Assembly (NCBI GenBank): GCA_900543025.1
Contig: UQPP01000021.1
Coordinates: forward strand, 1 to 37,934
Origin: an uncultured Collinsella sp.
GTDB lineage: Bacteria > Actinomycetota > Coriobacteriia > Coriobacteriales > Coriobacteriaceae
Direction: 5' to 3'
Length of the DNA: 37,934 nt
The notes under the pieces were generated by a model, which searched no databases, had not been told where the DNA came from, and was given only the letters and a program-made list of their open reading frames with translations. Position numbers and translations under genes: made by a program. This document shows, in pieces, positions 9,562 to 17,628 of the stretch (position 1 is its first letter; each line of letters starts with the position of its first letter).

Positions 9562-10572
9562 ATGGCTCGCGAGGGCGCTCGTTCTAAGGATTCTGCTAAG
9601 CCTGGCATCAAGGAAGTTGCAGCGGTGGCGGGGGTTTCGCCTACTACGGTATCTCGCGTGCTTAATAATCGCGGCTATATTAGCCAAGAGACCCGCGATA
9701 AGGTCCATGCCGCGATGGAGCGCATCAACTATACGCCCAACGATATCGCCCGTGCCATGCTCAACGGTCGCCTGAATCTTATCGGTATGATCGTTCCCTT
9801 TGTGAGCAGCCCGTTCCATGCTCAGGTTGTGCAGGCGGTCGAGCGCACGTTAGCGGAAAACGGCTTTAAGATGTTGCTGTGCAACAGCGCCAATCGACCT
9901 GATCTTGAGCGTTCCTATATCGACATGCTCCGCCGCAATATGGTCGACGGCGTAATCGTCAACTCCCTCAATATCGGTGCTGAGGCATATGCCGAGATGG
10001 GCTTGAGCCTGGTTGGCATCGACTGCGATCTTGGCGAGGGCTCTGTCCAGATTGCAAGTGACAGCTATGGCATCGGCGAGCTCGCCACGCGCCGTCTGAT
10101 TGATGACGGCTGCAGGCGTATCCTGTGCCTGCGCAGCAATAGCCGCATGCGCATGCCTGCCAATAAGCGTACCGATGCCTACCTCGATGTTGTTGAGCAG
10201 GCCGGTTTGTCCGCGCTTGTCCGTGAGGTTGAGTTCGTTAAGCCCGACGACGAAAAGGGCGCGGTCGTTGCGAAGATCCTCGATGAGAACCCCGATATTG
10301 ACGGCATCTTTGCGGGAGACGATACGATGGCGGCCATCTGTCTCAACGTGATGAAGCAGCGTGGCTTGAGCGCTCCAGACGATATTAAGGTCGTGGGCGC
10401 GGATGGTGCCCGCCGAACTATGACGTTTATGCCTGACTTAACAACCGTACGTCAAGATATCGATCGCATCGGAGAGCTCGCGGCGCAATCCATCATCGCT
10501 CTTATTAACGGCGATAATCCCGAATCGAATATCAAGCTCCCCGTTGAACTCATTGAGGGCAAAACCGCGTAG
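9562..10572 (+). CDS. LacI/GalR-family repressor of the sucrose/fructan locus
   Basis: A 336-residue regulator: an N-terminal LacI helix-turn-helix (about residues 16-36, with IKEVAAVAGVSPTTVSRVLNN), a hinge region, and a periplasmic-binding-protein-like effector domain (from LIGMIVPFVSSPFHAQ onward). The chosen ATG follows GGGGAGG by 6 nt; the in-frame ATG at 9541 has no such site and lies inside the operator. The neighbouring GH32 and PTS genes and the shared operators suggest that it represses them in the absence of sucrose, a fructo-oligosaccharide or their phosphates. The effector is inferred from neighbours only. Confidence 0.9.
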   Translation: MAREGARSKDSAKPGIKEVAAVAGVSPTTVSRVLNNRGYISQETRDKVHAAMERINYTPNDIARAMLNGRLNLIGMIVPFVSSPFHAQVVQAVERTLAENGFKMLLCNSANRPDLERSYIDMLRRNMVDGVIVNSLNIGAEAYAEMGLSLVGIDCDLGEGSVQIASDSYGIGELATRRLIDDGCRRILCLRSNSRMRMPANKRTDAYLDVVEQAGLSALVREVEFVKPDDEKGAVVAKILDENPDIDGIFAGDDTMAAICLNVMKQRGLSAPDDIKVVGADGARRTMTFMPDLTTVRQDIDRIGELAAQSIIALINGDNPESNIKLPVELIEGKTA

Positions 10573-10625
10573 TTCATCCTGTGCCAAAAGAATTCCTCAA
10601 ACGCCTCCGATGACCGTTCGCCGGC

Positions 10626-10643
10626 ATATGTCAACCGTTTACC
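10626..10643 (+). promoter_or_regulatory. Upstream LacI-type operator (site A)
   Basis: ATATGTCAACCGTTTACC matches the operator consensus ATGTCAAnCGTTTnCAT, in the opposite orientation to the tandem sites. It lies about 48 bp upstream of them, between lacI and the GH32 gene, and could serve as an auxiliary site for looping. Confidence 0.5.
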
Positions 10644-10672
10644 GACGACTGGAACTGCGAAAAGACGTATTG

Positions 10673-10713
10673 ATATGAAAACGTTTGACATATGAAAACG
10701 ATTGACATATCTT
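10673..10713 (+). promoter_or_regulatory. Promoter with two tandem LacI operators driving the GH32-PTS operon
   Basis: Two adjacent 17-bp sites, ATGAAAACGTTTGACAT (10675-10691) and ATGAAAACGATTGACAT (10692-10708), differ at one base. The first contains a perfect -35, TTGACA (10685-10690); 17 bp later is TATCTT (10708-10713), a reasonable -10. The second operator therefore fills the spacer. This is the geometry expected for tight steric repression. Confidence 0.7.
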
Positions 10714-10755
10714 GCCATTGTACCGAGTTAGTATGTCGTGGAAAGGAAGTCTCGG

Positions 10756-12138
10756 ATGCACAAGGTGTATTACCAGCCTGAGGGAATTTGGGTAGGCGAC
10801 ATCATGCCGTACGGCGAGGACGGCACGTTCTATCTCTATCATCAGCGTGACACGCGTAACCCCGAACCTTTCGGAGAGCCGTTTGGCTGGGCACTCGCTA
10901 CGACCAAGGATTTCGTCAACTACAAGGACTTTGGCGAGAGCCTTGAGCGCGGCGGCGACGAGGAAGTCGACCAGTACATTTATGCCGGCACGGTGTTTAA
11001 GGTGGGCGACAAGTACCATGCGCTCTACACTGGTTGCAATCGCGATAAGGTCCGCGCACGTTTGATGAAGCAGGTTCTTCTTCACGCAACGAGCGACGAC
11101 GCCGTCAAGTGGGAGAAGAACATCGCCGAGACGCTGCTTCCGCCCCAGGAGGGTTACGATGACCGCAACTGGCGCGATCCCTTTGTGCTTTGGGATGAGG
11201 AGAACGAAGAGTACATGCTCATCCTCGGCACGCGTGTGGGCGAGGACAAGCGTCTGATGACCGGCCGCCTGGTCAAGTTCACCTCCAAGGATCTGACCAA
11301 CTGGGAGTTCCAGGGCGACTGGTGGAACCCAGGCCTGTACACCATGTTTGAGATGCCTGATCTCTTTAAGATGGGCGACTGGTGGTACCTCGTCTTTTCC
11401 GAGTACAGCGACGGCAACAAGACCCGTTACCGCATGTCCAAGTCCATCAACGGTCCTTGGATTACCCCCGCTGACGACTCCTTCGACGGCCGCGCGTACT
11501 ACGCCGCTCGCACCGCATTCGATGGCGAGCGTCGCGTTCTCTTTGGTTGGGTTCCTACGCGTGACGAGGGCGGCGACCCCAGCTCTTACCTGTGGGGTGG
11601 TACCTTCATGCCCCTCGAGATCGTTCAGCGCGAGGACGGTTCGCTCGGCACCAAGCTTCCCGACAGCATGCTCGGCGCCTTTGGCGAGGGCAAGGCTGTC
11701 GAAGCCTTCGAGCTCTCCTGCGAGTCGGGCAAGGTCGAGCAGGTTTTGTCTGCAGACGCCGGCTCCACCTACTTGCTCGATACCGACATTGAGCTCGGCG
11801 GTAACGCTGCCGGCTTCTCGGTCAAGTTCGCCGAGGACGCCGAGACCGGTCTTGCCTATGAGTTCCGCGCCAACCTGCGCGAGGGCAAGCTCGAGTTCAC
11901 GCCGGCTCCCCAGTACCCGTGGTTCCAGGTCAACAACATGGGCCTCGAGCGTCCGTTGTTCTTTAAGGGCGAGGGCACTCATCATGTGCGCCTGGTCGTT
12001 GACGACGATATCGCGACCATCTTTGTCGATGATGTTGCGCTCAACGCTCGCTTCTGCAACAAGCAGGGCCAGGGTGTGGCGCTTACCGTCACCGACGGTG
12101 CGCTCAAGTGCGCAAACGCAACGATCGCGTCTCTGTAG
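10756..12138 (+). CDS. Atypical GH32 beta-fructosidase-like protein
   Basis: A 460-residue five-bladed propeller plus beta-sandwich protein of the GH32 clan. The usual WMNDPNG nucleophile motif is replaced by WVGDIMPYG, with Asp15 the likely nucleophile. The other two catalytic positions are recognisable: RDP (Asp141, in NWRDPFVLW) and the acid/base Glu199 in FEMPDLF, where most relatives have ECPDLF. The C-terminal 150 residues resemble the GH32 sandwich domain. There is no signal peptide, so it acts inside the cell. It is first in the operon ahead of the PTS permease. A role on sucrose phosphate, inulobiose or levanbiose is inferred; the altered motif may mean a different linkage. ATG 10756 has AAAGGAAG upstream. 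Confidence 0.85.
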   Translation: MHKVYYQPEGIWVGDIMPYGEDGTFYLYHQRDTRNPEPFGEPFGWALATTKDFVNYKDFGESLERGGDEEVDQYIYAGTVFKVGDKYHALYTGCNRDKVRARLMKQVLLHATSDDAVKWEKNIAETLLPPQEGYDDRNWRDPFVLWDEENEEYMLILGTRVGEDKRLMTGRLVKFTSKDLTNWEFQGDWWNPGLYTMFEMPDLFKMGDWWYLVFSEYSDGNKTRYRMSKSINGPWITPADDSFDGRAYYAARTAFDGERRVLFGWVPTRDEGGDPSSYLWGGTFMPLEIVQREDGSLGTKLPDSMLGAFGEGKAVEAFELSCESGKVEQVLSADAGSTYLLDTDIELGGNAAGFSVKFAEDAETGLAYEFRANLREGKLEFTPAPQYPWFQVNNMGLERPLFFKGEGTHHVRLVVDDDIATIFVDDVALNARFCNKQGQGVALTVTDGALKCANATIASL

Positions 12139-12183
12139 CGGCAACGAACCGTTTTATGATTTAGAAAAGGAATGGAGAGGAAC

Positions 12184-13635
12184 ATGGACTACAAGGCAGT
12201 GTCCCAGCAAGTCGTCGACAACGTCGGCGGACTGGAGAACATCGAGGGCGCCACGCATTGCGTGACCCGTCTGCGTCTGGTGCTCAAGGATACGAGCAAA
12301 TACAACAAGGCCGAGCTCGAGAACATCGATGGCGTCAAGGGCGTGCTGTACAACAGCGGCCAGCTCATGATCATCTTCGGTACCGGTACCGTCAACAAGG
12401 TTTACGATGAGTTTATGGCTCTGACGGGCGTTAAGGAGATCAGCGCTTCCGAGGTCAAGGGCGCCGAGGCGGACAAGAAGGGCAAGTTCTTCTCGGTCCT
12501 CAAGGTATTCTCGGACATCTTTATCCCCATCATTCCCGCCTTCGTCGGCGCTGCAATCATCATCGGCCTTAAGTCGCTGATCGTTGCCAACGGCCTCTTC
12601 GGCATGGAGGGCAGCCTCGCCGATCACAGCGAGTTCCTCAAGAACCTCGCAAGCTTCTTTGCCATTATCGCCACCACCTTTGACTACCTGCCTGTCCTGG
12701 TTATGTATAGCGCGGTCAAGCGTTTTGGCGGCAACCCGATCCTGGGCATCCTCGTCGGTATCGTCATGGTTCACCCGAGTCTTATGAACCGTAACACGTT
12801 CGTTATGGACCCGACGGGTGCTGAGTACTGGAACTTCGGTCCGCTCTCCATCCCCATGGTTGCTTTCCAGGGCGGCGTGTTCCCTGCAATCCTGACTGCC
12901 TGGTTTATGGCCAAGGTCGAAAAGATTGCCCAGAAGTACATCCCCGAGGTCGTCTCGTTTGTCTTTGTCCCGACCGTTACCCTGATTCTTGCTAACGTTG
13001 CCCTGTTCACCGTGTTCGGCCCGCTCGGCAACCTGATCGGCGACGTCCTCGCTGGCGTAATCGATGTCCTGTACAACAGGATGGGCGTCTTTGGTGCCTT
13101 TGTCTTCGCCGCGTTCCTGCAGCCGCTCGTCGTTACCGGTACGCATCAGTTCATCCAGGGTATCGAGGCAAACCTCGTTGCCACGACTGGCTTCAACTAC
13201 ATCCAGGCCATCTGGTCGGTCTCCATCATCGCCCAGGGCGGCGGCGCCATCGGCATGTACCTCATTCACAAGAAGCATTCCAAAGAGCGCAACATCTGCA
13301 TGTCGTCCTTTATCCCGACGCTGGTCGGTATCTCCGAGCCCGCAATCTTTGCTGCAAACATGCGCTACTCGATCATCCCGTTCATCTGCGCTTGCATCGG
13401 TGCAGGCTGCGGCGGTGCCTTCGTGAAGCTCTTTGAGGTGCGCGCCATCGGTCAGGGTCTGACCGGCGTGCTTGGCCTGCTCATCGTCACGCCCGAGACG
13501 CTCGTGTGGTATGTGGCTGGCAATCTCATCGCCTTTATCGTGCCGATCGTCTTGATCTTTGCCTACAACAAGGCAAAGGGCGTGCCGACCACTGATGAAG
13601 AGGGCGCTGGTGCTGGCTTTGATGTCAGCTTCTAG
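12184..13635 (+). CDS. PTS permease EIIBC, sucrose/beta-glucoside/trehalose type
   Basis: A 483-residue permease that imports and phosphorylates a sugar. An N-terminal IIB domain (about 1-90) carries the phospho-accepting Cys26 in THCVTRLRL. A membrane IIC domain (about 105-465) has roughly ten hydrophobic segments and conserved GISEPAIFA and GTHQF motifs. There is no IIA domain, so phosphate must come from a separate glucose-type IIA not in this window. The ATG at 12184 is preferred because GGAG lies 6 nt upstream; ATG 12172 is less well placed. It lies 45 bp after the GH32-like gene in one operon. Sucrose is the likeliest substrate given the downstream sucrose-6-phosphate hydrolase. Confidence 0.9.
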   Translation: MDYKAVSQQVVDNVGGLENIEGATHCVTRLRLVLKDTSKYNKAELENIDGVKGVLYNSGQLMIIFGTGTVNKVYDEFMALTGVKEISASEVKGAEADKKGKFFSVLKVFSDIFIPIIPAFVGAAIIIGLKSLIVANGLFGMEGSLADHSEFLKNLASFFAIIATTFDYLPVLVMYSAVKRFGGNPILGILVGIVMVHPSLMNRNTFVMDPTGAEYWNFGPLSIPMVAFQGGVFPAILTAWFMAKVEKIAQKYIPEVVSFVFVPTVTLILANVALFTVFGPLGNLIGDVLAGVIDVLYNRMGVFGAFVFAAFLQPLVVTGTHQFIQGIEANLVATTGFNYIQAIWSVSIIAQGGGAIGMYLIHKKHSKERNICMSSFIPTLVGISEPAIFAANMRYSIIPFICACIGAGCGGAFVKLFEVRAIGQGLTGVLGLLIVTPETLVWYVAGNLIAFIVPIVLIFAYNKAKGVPTTDEEGAGAGFDVSF

Positions 13636-13672
13636 TTGAGCCGTTCAGCGTAATCTGAGGATAAGTCCATTT

Positions 13673-13714
13673 GGGGAAGGGCGTTCGACTCGTGTGAGTC
13701 GAGCGTCCTTCCCC
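13673..13714 (+). terminator. Strong hairpin between the PTS gene and scrB
   Basis: A 19-bp stem (13673-13691 with 13696-13714; two positions are G-U pairs in RNA) with a GTGT loop. No T run follows, so it may attenuate transcription or protect the upstream mRNA rather than end it fully. It ends 22 bp before scrB. Confidence 0.65.
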
Positions 13715-13736
13715 ATAGACGAGAAAGTCAACGGCG

Positions 13737-15179
13737 ATGTTTAATCAAAAAAATAAGGTGACACGCGCGGACTATGAGCAGTGGCGTGCCGGACAGGATG
13801 AGACGGCGGGTCGCATCGCGTCCGACCCCGATAGGCTCCTGTTCCATGTGGAGCCTGAGCTTGGCTGGCTCAACGACCCCAACGGTTTGGTGCAGATCGG
13901 TGATACGTATCACATCTATCACCAATACGATCCATTCGATGCTGCGCATGGCGGTCCAGTGCTTTGGAATCATCTGACAACAAAGGATTTTGTGACGTAC
14001 GAGAATCGCGGCCCTGTGCTGTTCCCCGATTCCGATTTGGATTCGAGCGGAGCGTATTCTGGTTCTGCCTTTGTACACGACGGCAAGATTCACTACTTCT
14101 ATACCGGCAACGTCAAGCATTTTGACCGCGATGATTACGACTACGTGTTGACGGGCCGTGAGCAAAACCAGATTCATGTGGTTGCCGAGAACCCCGACGA
14201 ATTGGGCGAGAAGCGCATAGCTGTTGGGCCGGTCGATTACCCCGACGATATCGGTACGCACGTGCGTGATCCCAAAATCCTTGAACACGATGGTATCTAC
14301 TACATGGTTCTGGGCGCTCGTACGAAAGACGACCGCGGCTGCGTGCTTGTCTATACCTCGAGCAATCTAGAGGACTGGAGCTATGCGACGCGCATTGAGT
14401 TGGGCGAGAAGTTTGGCTTTATGTGGGAGTGCCCCGATCTGTTTGAGCTCGATGGTGGGCTTATTCTCGTTTGCTGTCCGCAGGGTGTGTCCGCCGATGG
14501 ATGGCGTTACCGCAATCCGCACCAGTGCGTGTGGTTTCCCATCGAGGCCGATTGGGAGGCGCCGAGTTTTAAGATCGCCGGGCAGGGCATGCCCCCGATG
14601 GTCGATGCCGGCTTTGATTTCTACGCACCGCAGTCTTTTGAGGATGCTGCGGGTCGGCGTTTGATGATCGGGTGGTCGGGTTGCCCCGATGCGACGGCAA
14701 AAAGCCCGACGGTGGCACGCGGGTGGCAGTGCGCGTTGACGGTGCCGAGAAAACTGAGCATGCGCGATGGTAAGCTCTGTCAGCAGCCGGTGCACGAGAT
14801 TGAGAGGATGCGCGGCGACTGCGTTTGCGCGACAGGCGGTGAAACCGTTGAGGAGCCGGGCCGCCTGTTTGATCTTGTGGTTTCCTGTGAGGGCGCCCAG
14901 GTGATCGAGCTCGAAATCCGCAAGGGTGTCTTTGTGCGCTATGCAGACGGGATGCTTACCCTCGATATGGGTGACGAAGGCTATGGGCGCGACCAGAGGT
15001 CGATCGAGCTCAGCGAGCTTCGCGACCTGCGCGTGCTTTCGGACACTACGATGGTCGAGATTTTTGCAAATGGCGGCGAGGCGGCACTTACGAGCCGTAC
15101 CTATTCGCCGGCGGTTCCGGCGATGGAGCTGCACGCCGAGGGTGCGGCATCGATGAATTTCTACCGCCTCGTGCATTAA
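13737..15179 (+). CDS. scrB: Sucrose-6-phosphate hydrolase (GH32)
   Basis: A 480-residue cytoplasmic invertase that splits sucrose 6-phosphate into glucose 6-phosphate and fructose. All three GH32 catalytic motifs are present: WLNDPNG (44-50, nucleophile Asp47), RDP (177-179, transition-state Asp178) and ECPDLF (acid/base Glu231). A C-terminal beta-sandwich follows from about residue 340. The start has only a weak purine-rich site (GAGAAAG), so its translation may be modest. It follows the PTS gene after a strong hairpin. A role on phosphorylated fructo-oligosaccharides is possible, since two different GH32 enzymes flank one permease. Confidence 0.92.
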   Translation: MFNQKNKVTRADYEQWRAGQDETAGRIASDPDRLLFHVEPELGWLNDPNGLVQIGDTYHIYHQYDPFDAAHGGPVLWNHLTTKDFVTYENRGPVLFPDSDLDSSGAYSGSAFVHDGKIHYFYTGNVKHFDRDDYDYVLTGREQNQIHVVAENPDELGEKRIAVGPVDYPDDIGTHVRDPKILEHDGIYYMVLGARTKDDRGCVLVYTSSNLEDWSYATRIELGEKFGFMWECPDLFELDGGLILVCCPQGVSADGWRYRNPHQCVWFPIEADWEAPSFKIAGQGMPPMVDAGFDFYAPQSFEDAAGRRLMIGWSGCPDATAKSPTVARGWQCALTVPRKLSMRDGKLCQQPVHEIERMRGDCVCATGGETVEEPGRLFDLVVSCEGAQVIELEIRKGVFVRYADGMLTLDMGDEGYGRDQRSIELSELRDLRVLSDTTMVEIFANGGEAALTSRTYSPAVPAMELHAEGAASMNFYRLVH

Positions 15180-15455
15180 CCGTGCGTGGAGCACGATTGG
15201 ATTTGCTGGACGGAATGTGTCGCAGTTGTCGCGGCCAACTACCGCTTACCGCATATAGCGACCGTTTGCGGAATAAGTAACCCTCCTTAATAAACCGTGT
15301 GGAATCCTAGATAAGCACGGAGTTTTCCAGGGAGACGCTGTCCTTTGTTGTGTGCAAGGGGCGGCGTCTCTTTGGCGCTTGGACGCCGTTGTGCAACAGT
15401 GCGGCGGCGCGTGCCATGTATTGAAAAGCCAATGTCGAGATGGGTCGTGATAATA

Positions 15456-16310
15456 ATGGGCAAGTACGTAATCGTGGTTGAGTCTGGGTCGGATGTGACG
15501 CCGGAGCTCTGCGAGCGCTACGGCATCGTGCGCGTGCCCATGCATGTCACGATTGGTGACGAGACCGTCGAGGACGGCTCGATCGATCCGCTCGAGATTT
15601 ATTCGCGCTGCAACGAGTTTGGCGTGATGCCCAAGACCAGCGGCTGCGCGCCTGCGGATTTTGCTCACGTGTACGACCGCATTCACGCTGAGCAGCCCGA
15701 TGCGACTATTCTGCATCTCGCGTATTCCGAGGCCACGACCTGCTCGCATCAATCATCGAAGATCGCCGCCAAGGGTCGCGACTACGTGTTCTCTATGGAC
15801 ACGCGCTTTGTCTCGGTAGGCCAGTCGCTCGTTGTCGTCGAGACCGCCAAATACATCGAGGCTCACCCCGATGCCACCGTCGACGAGATCTTTGCATTTA
15901 CGAATTCCGTCATGGACCGCGTGCTGCTGGGCTTTGTTCCTACCGATCTTGCCTTTCTTAAGGCGGGCGGTCGCTTGTCCAACGTCGCATTCCTTGGCGC
16001 CCATCTGCTCAAGATTAAGCCCTGCATTGAGGTGACGGGCGGCAAGTTCGTGGCGACCAAGAAGTTCCGCGGCTCTATGCTCAAGTGCGCCCGCGCCTTT
16101 ATTGACCACATGGTTGCGAAGGGCGAGATTGACTACTCGCACATTGGCCTGGCGTATTCGGTGGGCCTTTCCCAGGAGCTGCGCGATGACATGGAGGTCT
16201 ATGCGCATGATCTGGGCTTTAAGGACGTTACCTGGACTCAGGTTGGCGGCGTCATCTCGAGCCATTGCGGCCCGACCGCCTTCGGCGCGGTGCTCACGCT
16301 CAAGGCGTAA
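15456..16310 (+). CDS. DegV-family fatty-acid-binding protein
   Basis: A 284-residue DegV (FakB-like) protein. These bind a fatty acid and present it to the kinase FakA for phosphorylation and entry into phospholipids. Visible family features are the N-terminal IVVESGSDV, the PMHVTIGDETVEDG segment, the lipid-contacting MPKTSGCAPADF and, late in the protein, the GPTAFG segment. The start at MGKYVIVV is chosen because relatives begin just before the first strand; an upstream in-frame ATG (15432) would add eight residues. No FakA gene is adjacent. Fatty-acid preference cannot be read from sequence. Confidence 0.88.
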   Translation: MGKYVIVVESGSDVTPELCERYGIVRVPMHVTIGDETVEDGSIDPLEIYSRCNEFGVMPKTSGCAPADFAHVYDRIHAEQPDATILHLAYSEATTCSHQSSKIAAKGRDYVFSMDTRFVSVGQSLVVVETAKYIEAHPDATVDEIFAFTNSVMDRVLLGFVPTDLAFLKAGGRLSNVAFLGAHLLKIKPCIEVTGGKFVATKKFRGSMLKCARAFIDHMVAKGEIDYSHIGLAYSVGLSQELRDDMEVYAHDLGFKDVTWTQVGGVISSHCGPTAFGAVLTLKA

Positions 16311-16496
16311 AGCCTGGCGTCTATCGATTTCTATTGCCTTGACGGCGGGCGGGTTGCGACAACCTTCCCGTCGCTTTTGCGCGAAGTAAAATGGGACGAC
16401 CTAATTGACACCTAAACCGTTTTGCCATCATGCGTATGGGCTAGAATGTCTCTGGCATTTATGTAGCTAAAACCAAAGAGAGGCAAGGTAGCGGGA

Positions 16497-17315
16497 ATGG
16501 CTGAGATGACGCTCGAGGGTGTGGACGCTCGTCCCGAGGACTCTGCGTTTACCCTGGGCCGCGTACATTCGATTGAGACGATGGGTACGGTCGACGGTCC
16601 CGGCATCCGCTTTGTGGTGTTTGTTCAGGGCTGCCCCATGCGCTGTGCGTATTGCCACAATCCCGATACCTGGTCTGTTAACGGCGGCACGATGGTGACC
16701 GTCGAGCACCTCATGGACGAGTTCCAGAGCAACCATGAGTTCTATCGCAGCGGCGGAATTACGGTTTCGGGTGGCGAGCCGCTCCTCCAGCCCGAGTTTT
16801 TGGCCGACCTTTTCCGTGCAATGCACAACAATCCCGATGGCCGCGTGCATACCTGCCTCGACAGCTGCGGCTATGCGTTCGATCCCAACCACCCCGAGAA
16901 GTTCGATGCCGTACTCAACGAGACCGATATGGTGCTGCTCGACATCAAGCACGCCGATCCCGTCGAGCATAAAAAGCTGACCGGTTGCGATCCCGCACGT
17001 ATCTTGGCGTTTGGCGATGAGCTTGCCCGTCGCAAGATTAAGGTTGTTATTCGCCACGTGGTGGTGCCGGGCATTACCGACACGGTGGAGGAGTGCGAGG
17101 CGCTCGGCCGCCTGATTGCCCCGTGGCATAACGTGGTCGGCCTGGAGATGCTGCCGTATCACACGATGGGTGTCGTCAAGTACGAGCAACTGGGCATTCC
17201 CTATAAGCTTGAGGGCGTGCCCCAGATGGATATCGCGCGCATGCCCGAGTTGCGCAATGCCGTTATGACCGGCATGAAAAAGCGCCGCGCGGAACTCAAA
17301 AACGCCATCGGCTAG
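16497..17315 (+). CDS. pflA: Pyruvate formate-lyase-activating enzyme (radical SAM)
   Basis: A 272-residue radical SAM enzyme that uses S-adenosylmethionine and a 4Fe-4S cluster to place the radical on the glycine of pyruvate formate-lyase. The cluster motif CxxxCxxC is Cys46, Cys50 and Cys53 (GCPMRCAYCHNP). Also seen are VDGPGIRFVVF before it, the SAM-contacting GGITVSGGEPLLQPEF and LLDIKHADP. The start follows a purine-rich AGAGG region. It is 7.2 kb from the split pflB/grcA pair, so its expression can be set separately. Its substrate here should be the small stand-alone glycyl-radical subunit. Confidence 0.94.
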   Translation: MAEMTLEGVDARPEDSAFTLGRVHSIETMGTVDGPGIRFVVFVQGCPMRCAYCHNPDTWSVNGGTMVTVEHLMDEFQSNHEFYRSGGITVSGGEPLLQPEFLADLFRAMHNNPDGRVHTCLDSCGYAFDPNHPEKFDAVLNETDMVLLDIKHADPVEHKKLTGCDPARILAFGDELARRKIKVVIRHVVVPGITDTVEECEALGRLIAPWHNVVGLEMLPYHTMGVVKYEQLGIPYKLEGVPQMDIARMPELRNAVMTGMKKRRAELKNAIG

Positions 17316-17335
17316 CGAGTCATTTTCGCCCCCAA

Positions 17336-17370
17336 GGGCACTCATTGGGGACAGACTTAAATGAGTGCCC
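17336..17370. repeat. GGGACAG-loop hairpin repeat, variant stem
   Basis: An 11-bp stem, GGGCACTCATT (17336-17346) with AATGAGTGCCC (17360-17370), around the loop GGGGACAGACTTA. The loop resembles the AAGGGACAGGTTTA of the copies at 32877 and 37771, but the stem sequence is unrelated, so loop and stem appear to evolve separately. Confidence 0.6.
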
Positions 17371-17406
17371 CGGGCACCTAGTTGATTGCTAAAGAGCCCC
17401 GTCAAA

Positions 17407-17468
17407 TTGCGGTGGAATAGTTCTTGTTTTCGGCTTATGCCGCCCAAATAGGAACTATTCCACCGCAA
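17407..17468. repeat. TTGCGGTGGAATAGTTC inverted repeat, copy a
   Basis: Perfect 17-bp arms (17407-17423 and 17452-17468) with a 28-nt loop that holds its own CGGC/GCCG hairpin. A second copy lies at 33646-33714. It sits downstream of pflA. Function unknown; it looks like a dispersed REP-type element. Confidence 0.65.
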
Positions 17469-17563
17469 CTGCGTTTTGGGCGGAGATGCGCAACAGAATC
17501 GTGCCATTTGGATAAATACGCTTGTGGTTTCTTTAAAGACGCCTTAAACGCCGCTGAATATCT

Positions 17564-17591
17564 TTGGAAAGAAATGCCTGCTCGGTATTAT
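17564..17591 (+). promoter_or_regulatory. Candidate promoter of the serine hydrolase gene
   Basis: TTGGAA (17564-17569) and TATTAT (17586-17591) are separated by 16 bp and lie 37 bp before the GTG start. Confidence 0.45.
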
Positions 17592-17628
17592 GCTGCTCGT
17601 ATATAAACGGTAGCAGACAGGAGACCAC

